Below are positions 59,127 through 64,000 of a DNA stretch of 64,000 nt, piece after piece; the stretch's first letter is position 1; each line of letters starts with the position of its first letter. The DNA is taken from the NCBI RefSeq assembly GCF_014698935.1, contig NZ_JACVMN010000001.1, forward strand, positions 124,001 through 188,000, given 5' to 3'. Made by a program: the position numbers and the translations under genes. This DNA is from Flagellimonas sp. S3867 (GTDB lineage Bacteria > Bacteroidota > Bacteroidia > Flavobacteriales > Flavobacteriaceae). Under the pieces are notes generated by a model, which was not told where the DNA came from, did not search any database, and saw nothing but the letters and a program-made list of their open reading frames with translations.

Positions 59127-59456
59127 TTAGTTTAATTTACTTTTTGCGTGTTCCAGACCTAATTCTATCCAGTTTTGTAGTTGTTCTTCGGTTTTAAAAC
59201 CTTCCGGAGAAACAAAAATGAATTCTTTCATGGGTTTTCCTGTGAAATCCATGGGTCTAACAAATTCTTGTTGCAGGATATTTTCCATTTTGGAGCCAAT
59301 CACTCGAACCATCAAATCATTTTTAACAGGTCCGACGGTCATTTTCCCTTGATATAGGAAAGCTACACCACCAAACATTTTCTTTTCGGTAAACTCTTCC
59401 GGAAAAAGGCTTATCGCATTGCGAATTCTTTTTGCTAATACTTCATCATATGCCAT
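59127..59456 (-). CDS. TfoX N-terminal domain protein
   Basis: 109 residues: RIRNAISLFPEEFTEKKMFGG, VAFLYQGKMTVGPVKNDLMV, ENILQQEFVRPMDFTGKP and GFKTEEQLQNWIELGLEHAK, the TfoX/Sxy N-terminal domain. In Gammaproteobacteria the full protein regulates competence; Bacteroidota have only this domain and its role there is unknown. Placed between rsmE and tsaD. Confidence 0.85.
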   Translation of the reverse strand: MAYDEVLAKRIRNAISLFPEEFTEKKMFGGVAFLYQGKMTVGPVKNDLMVRVIGSKMENILQQEFVRPMDFTGKPMKEFIFVSPEGFKTEEQLQNWIELGLEHAKSKLN

Positions 59457-59480
59457 AATCCAAAGTTACAGGTTCAAAAA

Positions 59481-60509
59481 TCAACTTCCAATGGTATAAC
59501 GTGCTTTGGCCGCAACTTTTTGGTCCGTGAACCTCCCTTCAAGGAATTTCAAATAGCCAACAATTCCAATCATTCCTGCATTGTCGGTGCAATAGGAAAA
59601 CTTGGGAATATAGGTTGTCCATCCCATTTTTCCTTCCAATTCCTTTAATCTAGCCCTGATTCCAGAATTTGCAGCAACCCCTCCACCGATGGCAATTTGC
59701 TTTATCCCCGTTTGTTTTACGGCAAGCTTAAGCTTATCCATTAATATTTCCAAAATGGTATGTTGTACCGAAGCACAGATGTCTTTGATATTCTCAGAAA
59801 CAAAGTCAGGATTCTTTTTAGTTTCCCGTTGAAGAAAATATAGGATACTGGTTTTTAACCCACTAAAACTAAAATTCAGGCCATCGACTTTTGGTTTGGG
59901 AAATGGAAATGCCCTAGGATTTCCCTCTCGAGCATATTTGTCTACCAATGGTCCTCCGGGGTAAGGCAATCCCATAAGTTTGGCACTTTTATCAAATGCT
60001 TCGCCAACGGCATCATCCAAAGTCTCGCCCAAAACTTCCATATCAAAATAACCATTGACCTTTACAATTTGGGTATGTCCGCCACTAATGGTCATGGCCA
60101 AAAAAGGAAATTCTGGTGCCTTCATATCTTCATCTTCAATGAAGTGGGCCAAAATATGGGCTTCCATGTGGTTTACCTCAATTAGAGGAATATCAAGTCC
60201 AAGGGCCAAGGATTTGGCAAAAGAAGTTCCTACGAGCAGTGAACCCATAAGCCCGGGACCTCGTGTAAAAGCTATGGCCGATAGTTGTTTTTTATCGATA
60301 TTTGCTTCGGCCAAGGCTTGATGTACCACTGGAACAATATTTTGTTGATGCGCCCTAGAAGCCAATTCTGGGACAACACCTCCATATTGCTTGTGTATTT
60401 CTTGTGTTGCAACCACATTACTCAATACTTTTGTATTGCATAAAACGGCTGCAGAAGTATCGTCACAAGAAGATTCTATTGCAAGAATGTAATTTTTTTT
60501 GATTACCAC
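59481..60509 (-). CDS. tsaD: tRNA t6A37 threonylcarbamoyltransferase
   Basis: 342 residues from GTG 60509. The Kae1/YgjD motifs: ILAIESSCDDTSAAVL at the start, EVNHMEAHILAHF (metal His pair, near 112), FLAMTISGGHTQIVKV, FSGLKTSILYFLQR, and IAIGGGVAANSGIRARL, with YCTDNAGMIG at the end. It transfers threonylcarbamoyl to A37 of ANN-decoding tRNAs. Divergent from tamB with only about 70 bases between. Confidence 0.95.
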   Translation of the reverse strand: MVIKKNYILAIESSCDDTSAAVLCNTKVLSNVVATQEIHKQYGGVVPELASRAHQQNIVPVVHQALAEANIDKKQLSAIAFTRGPGLMGSLLVGTSFAKSLALGLDIPLIEVNHMEAHILAHFIEDEDMKAPEFPFLAMTISGGHTQIVKVNGYFDMEVLGETLDDAVGEAFDKSAKLMGLPYPGGPLVDKYAREGNPRAFPFPKPKVDGLNFSFSGLKTSILYFLQRETKKNPDFVSENIKDICASVQHTILEILMDKLKLAVKQTGIKQIAIGGGVAANSGIRARLKELEGKMGWTTYIPKFSYCTDNAGMIGIVGYLKFLEGRFTDQKVAAKARYTIGS

Positions 60510-60578
60510 TGTTTTTGGAACAAAAATTGGTCGAGCAAAGGTAAAACATAAAGCCCTATCAGAAAACTTAGGAAAATA

Positions 60579-63500
60579 CTGATTCGTGTACTATTGGCAA
60601 TTCTGCTGATTATGGTCTTGGGCTCCCTTATTCTTTCCATTCCGGCGGTACAGACCAAGATGGCCAAATATGCCACTAAATCACTCAATGAAGAGTTTGG
60701 CACCAATATCCAAATAAACCGATTGGGGCTGTCCCTATTCAATTTAAACACGGGCATCAAGGGTATTTATGTTGAAGATTACAAAAAGGACACTCTCGTA
60801 TATATCCGAAAGCTTTCAACCTCCATTTTAAACATTCGGAACATGGTGAATGGTAAACTGGAATTTGGCGATATTGACGTGGAGGGATTATTTTTTAATT
60901 TAAAAACTTACGAAGGCGAGCGCGATACCAATTTGGATGTGTTTGTTGACAAATTGGATGATGGAAAACCAAGAGCGCCCGGTACACCGCCATTTTTTAT
61001 GGCGTCGGATGAAATTCAGATATCCGAAGGAAGGTTTCGACTTTCCGATGAAAATCAAGAGATAGAAGAGACGTTGAACTTTACCAATATGAATGTCTTG
61101 GCAACTGATTTTCAGATTTTGGGCCCCGATGTTTCCCTCAACATCCAAGACCTTTCATTAATGAGCAAAAGGGGAATTGCGCTTGAAAAACTCGCTACAA
61201 ACTTTAAGTACACCAAACAACAAATGCGGTTCGATTCTTTAAGAATCAAAACCAAAGAATCAGAATTAAAGGGCGATATGACCTTCAACTACAATCGTGA
61301 AGATTTGGCCGAATTTGTTGATCGTGTTCAGATAGAAGCGGATTTTGATGAATCAACCATCGCAATGAACGAGGTGAACAGTTTTTATAACGAGTTTGGA
61401 AAAGACAAACAGGTTTCACTATCTGGGAGCTTTAATGGCGTTTTGAACAAGTTGATAGTAAAAAGTCTATTCATTCAATCCGAGAACACCGGAATTCGTG
61501 GTGATTTTGAATTTGACAATATGTTCAGTAAGGAAGCTCCATTTATAATGAGGGCCGATATGAAGAACCTTACCTCTAGTTATTATCAGCTCAGGTCAAT
61601 TCTTCCGAATATTTTGGGCAAGAACATACCATCATCATTTCAAAAGTTGGGGCAGTTCACCATTCGCGGAGATGCCGAGGTAACTGAAACCTCCTTGGAC
61701 GTCCAAATCAATTTGAACACAGATATTGGAAGCAGTTATACCGATCTTCAAATGACCAATATACAAAGCATTGATGATGCCTCATATATTGGGTTTATCT
61801 CACTTATAGATTTTAATTTGGGAAATTTCATTGAAGATGACCAGTTGGGATTGGCATCTATGGACGTGAATGTGGAAGGAAAAGGTTTTATTGCCGAATA
61901 CTTGAACACCGAGGTGATTGGCCAGGTGTATAAATTGGAATACAATGATTATGAATACAATGACCTAAGAGTATCTGGAATATTAAAAGAGCAGCTTTTT
62001 GATGGTTCGCTGGTGAGCGGTGATGCGAATTTCAAATTTGATTTTAAAGGGTTGGCAGATTTTGGAGCGGATGAGAACAAATTCAACTTTATAGCCTCAG
62101 TAGACCATGCCGATTTAAAACGGCTCAATTTTATCAATGATAGCGTATCCATCTTTAAAGGGAACCTAAATATGGATATTGAAGGGAGCACCCTGGATAA
62201 TATCATAGGTCAAGTTCGATTTTCGAATACCACATACCAAAATAAAAATCAGACCTATTATTTTGAGGATTTCGCGGTCTCATCATCATTTGACCAGGAT
62301 ACAATAAGATCTATCGAAATAAATTCTCCGGATATTATTACGGGCTATGCAAAAGGAAAATTTCGGGTCGATGAACTTGGACGCCTGATGCAAAATTCCA
62401 TAGGAAGCATCTATACCAATTACAAACCCTATGAAATTTCGGAAGGACAACAACTGAGCTTCAACTTCAAGATTTATAACAAGATCGTTGACGTGTTCTT
62501 TCCAGAGGTAATTTTTGGGGCCAATACCTTTATTAGAGGGGACATTGTTTCGGATGAAGGAGATTTTAAACTCACCTTTAAATCTCCAAGCATTAAAGCC
62601 TATGGAAATGATTTTGATAACATTGAACTTAAAATCGACAATAAGAACCCACTCTTCAACACTTTTGTCTCCGTAGAGGATATGTCTACCATCTATTATG
62701 ATGTAAAAGATTTCAACCTGATAAACACCACACTAAAGGATACACTGTTCTTTAGAACGGAGTTTAAAGGAGGGCTTGGATATGACGATAGGTATAACCT
62801 GAACTTTTACCATACGTTCAACAAGGAGAACAAGTCGGTGATAGGTCTTAAAAAATCAGACATCAATTTTAAGGGTAATACTTGGGTATTGAACAAGGAT
62901 GCCAATAACAAAAACAAGGTGATAATCAATAGAACCTTGGATAGTATTCGAATTGAAGATGTGGTCATGGACAATGAAAACAGGGAGCAGATTCGTTTAC
63001 GTGGAGACTTGGCCGACTCTACCTACAAAGATCTGGACCTTCAATTTAAGATTGTGTCCCTGAACAAGATTACACCTATCATAGATAGCCTAAAGTTGGA
63101 TGGATCTGTTGATGGTTTCCTGAACATTTTACAAAAAGACGGTAAGTATTTGCCCACTTCAAGTTTGAACATTTCAGATTTCAGCGTTAATAATAGGCGT
63201 TTGGGGGATTTGGAAATCGGAATTTTTGGTAACAATGACCTTTCACAGTTTGGGGTAAGCACTTGGTTAAATCAAAATGGCCTCGAAAAAATGAGCGTCA
63301 ATGGAAAGGTCACTAATCGGAATAGAAAACGGGAACTTGATTTGGCCGTAAACTTTACCGATTTTGACTTAGAGCCTTTTAGTCCATTGGGAGAAGACGT
63401 TATTTCCAATATACGGGGAAAGTTAAATGGATTTGCTAAAATTACAGGTGCCGTTGCCAATCCATCCATAAATGGGACCTTAAGTTTAAATGACGCGGGC

Positions 63501-64000
63501 ATTGGTATTCCATACCTAAATGTTGACTATAATTTTGCCCCATATTCGAGAGTTCGGCTTTTTGATCAGACGTTTTATTTTGAAGAGATTGGACTTTCTG
63601 ATGTTGAGGAAGGTACAACGGCTACGCTGGACGGAACTATAAATCATACTGCTTTTGGTGATTGGTCCCTGGATCTAGATGTGGACACCAAGGACAACCG
63701 TTTCATGATCCTGAATACCAAATTTGAAGAAGAGGCATTGTATTATGGTACCGGTTTTATCAATGGCACCGGAAGTATTTATGGGTCCACCGATGCACTT
63801 AACATTTCTGTAGATGCAACTACTGCCGAAGGCACTTCGCTAAAAATACCTTTAAGCGATGTTACCAGTGTTGGAGATTATTCCTTTATCAATTTCATTG
63901 AAAAAGGAGCATCAGAAACCTTTAGTGAAGAACGGATTTTACAAGACTATCAAGGTTTGGAAATGGCATTTGACCTTGATGTAACACCAGATGCCGAAGT
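60579..64000 (+). CDS. tamB: Translocation and assembly module TamB (partial, runs off the right edge)
   Basis: About 1140 residues are visible. N-terminal membrane anchor LLAILLIMVLGSLILSIPAV, then QTKMAKYATKSLNEEFGT and AsmA-like β-repeat architecture throughout, ending in frame at the window edge (ALDFDLDVTPDAE-type TamB pattern). The open frame extends back to about 60552 after a TAA at 60549, but contains no ATG near the anchor. CTG 60579, six bases after AGG, or TTG 60594 are candidate starts, so the start shown is uncertain. TamB bridges the envelope to move lipids or assemble outer-membrane proteins. The tsaD–tamB divergence is common in Flavobacteriaceae. Confidence 0.8.
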   Translation, partial: MIRVLLAILLIMVLGSLILSIPAVQTKMAKYATKSLNEEFGTNIQINRLGLSLFNLNTGIKGIYVEDYKKDTLVYIRKLSTSILNIRNMVNGKLEFGDIDVEGLFFNLKTYEGERDTNLDVFVDKLDDGKPRAPGTPPFFMASDEIQISEGRFRLSDENQEIEETLNFTNMNVLATDFQILGPDVSLNIQDLSLMSKRGIALEKLATNFKYTKQQMRFDSLRIKTKESELKGDMTFNYNREDLAEFVDRVQIEADFDESTIAMNEVNSFYNEFGKDKQVSLSGSFNGVLNKLIVKSLFIQSENTGIRGDFEFDNMFSKEAPFIMRADMKNLTSSYYQLRSILPNILGKNIPSSFQKLGQFTIRGDAEVTETSLDVQINLNTDIGSSYTDLQMTNIQSIDDASYIGFISLIDFNLGNFIEDDQLGLASMDVNVEGKGFIAEYLNTEVIGQVYKLEYNDYEYNDLRVSGILKEQLFDGSLVSGDANFKFDFKGLADFGADENKFNFIASVDHADLKRLNFINDSVSIFKGNLNMDIEGSTLDNIIGQVRFSNTTYQNKNQTYYFEDFAVSSSFDQDTIRSIEINSPDIITGYAKGKFRVDELGRLMQNSIGSIYTNYKPYEISEGQQLSFNFKIYNKIVDVFFPEVIFGANTFIRGDIVSDEGDFKLTFKSPSIKAYGNDFDNIELKIDNKNPLFNTFVSVEDMSTIYYDVKDFNLINTTLKDTLFFRTEFKGGLGYDDRYNLNFYHTFNKENKSVIGLKKSDINFKGNTWVLNKDANNKNKVIINRTLDSIRIEDVVMDNENREQIRLRGDLADSTYKDLDLQFKIVSLNKITPIIDSLKLDGSVDGFLNILQKDGKYLPTSSLNISDFSVNNRRLGDLEIGIFGNNDLSQFGVSTWLNQNGLEKMSVNGKVTNRNRKRELDLAVNFTDFDLEPFSPLGEDVISNIRGKLNGFAKITGAVANPSINGTLSLNDAGIGIPYLNVDYNFAPYSRVRLFDQTFYFEEIGLSDVEEGTTATLDGTINHTAFGDWSLDLDVDTKDNRFMILNTKFEEEALYYGTGFINGTGSIYGSTDALNISVDATTAEGTSLKIPLSDVTSVGDYSFINFIEKGASETFSEERILQDYQGLEMAFDLDVTPDAE

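Noticed and set aside
1..64000. CRISPR arrays, rRNA genes and insertion sequences
   Set aside because: No regularly spaced direct repeats, rRNA-like sequence or transposase was seen in the window; the only recombinase is the integrase at 5737–6957.

Overview
The window reads as a chromosomal segment of a marine-type member of the Flavobacteriaceae (Bacteroidota). The basis is protein family content: an arginine decarboxylase / agmatinase / deoxyhypusine-synthase-like operon, a THUMP-like methyltransferase, DUF4159 and DUF5694 proteins, rsmE–tsaD–tamB, Gly-rich RHS shells of the Bacteroidota type, and 'kA-FTL' style prepilins. Other support is the AT-rich base composition and dispersed repeats typical of this group (TGTCATCCTGAGCGAAG and relatives). 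Genus cannot be fixed from sequence alone; a Flagellimonas/Muricauda-like organism would fit.

Layout. (1) 1–5.2 kb: small metabolic genes and a polyamine operon on the minus strand. (2) 5.7–7.2 kb: an integrase next to the 3' half of a tRNA (probably tRNA-Arg UCU) with its terminator, the scar or edge of an integrated element. (3) 7.3–9.6 kb: a lipoprotein and an MFS transporter. (4) 9.7–16.0 kb, minus strand: the first half of a type II secretion/type IV pilus-like machine (pseudopilin, prepilin peptidase, GspE, GspD, PilM/N-like, PilO-like). (5) 16.6–24.5 kb, plus strand: four tandem secreted proteins that share a fibronectin-III module and a conserved C-terminal stalk but have different N-terminal ligand-type domains, then an OmpH/Skp-like chaperone and two exported proteins. 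(6) 24.5–37.1 kb: two giant RHS-type proteins; the second ends in a GIY-YIG-like nuclease tip and is followed by a candidate immunity gene. (7) 37–40.5 kb: outer-membrane proteins, repeats and an XRE regulator. (8) 40.5–45.6 kb, plus strand: two lipoproteins and the second half of the secretion machine (GspC/PilP-like, a GspK-position protein with an unusual repeat-rich domain, two pseudopilins, GspF). (9) 45.7–52.6 kb: a soluble sugar dehydrogenase and a xylose cassette (xylB, xylA, SSS symporter, LacI regulator) with LacI-like operators. (10) 52.7–64 kb: housekeeping and envelope genes, ending inside tamB.

The most notable feature is the 36-kb block from 9.7 to 45.6 kb. A complete-looking T2SS-like apparatus is split into two divergent arms that enclose a cargo-like set of signal-peptide proteins: swappable adhesins, an RHS toxin with immunity, a periplasmic chaperone and barrel proteins. 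None of these proteins shows a recognisable type IX secretion C-terminal domain. My inference is that this is a dedicated surface-display or toxin-delivery locus; gene layout supports it, but nothing in the sequence proves that this machine exports these proteins.
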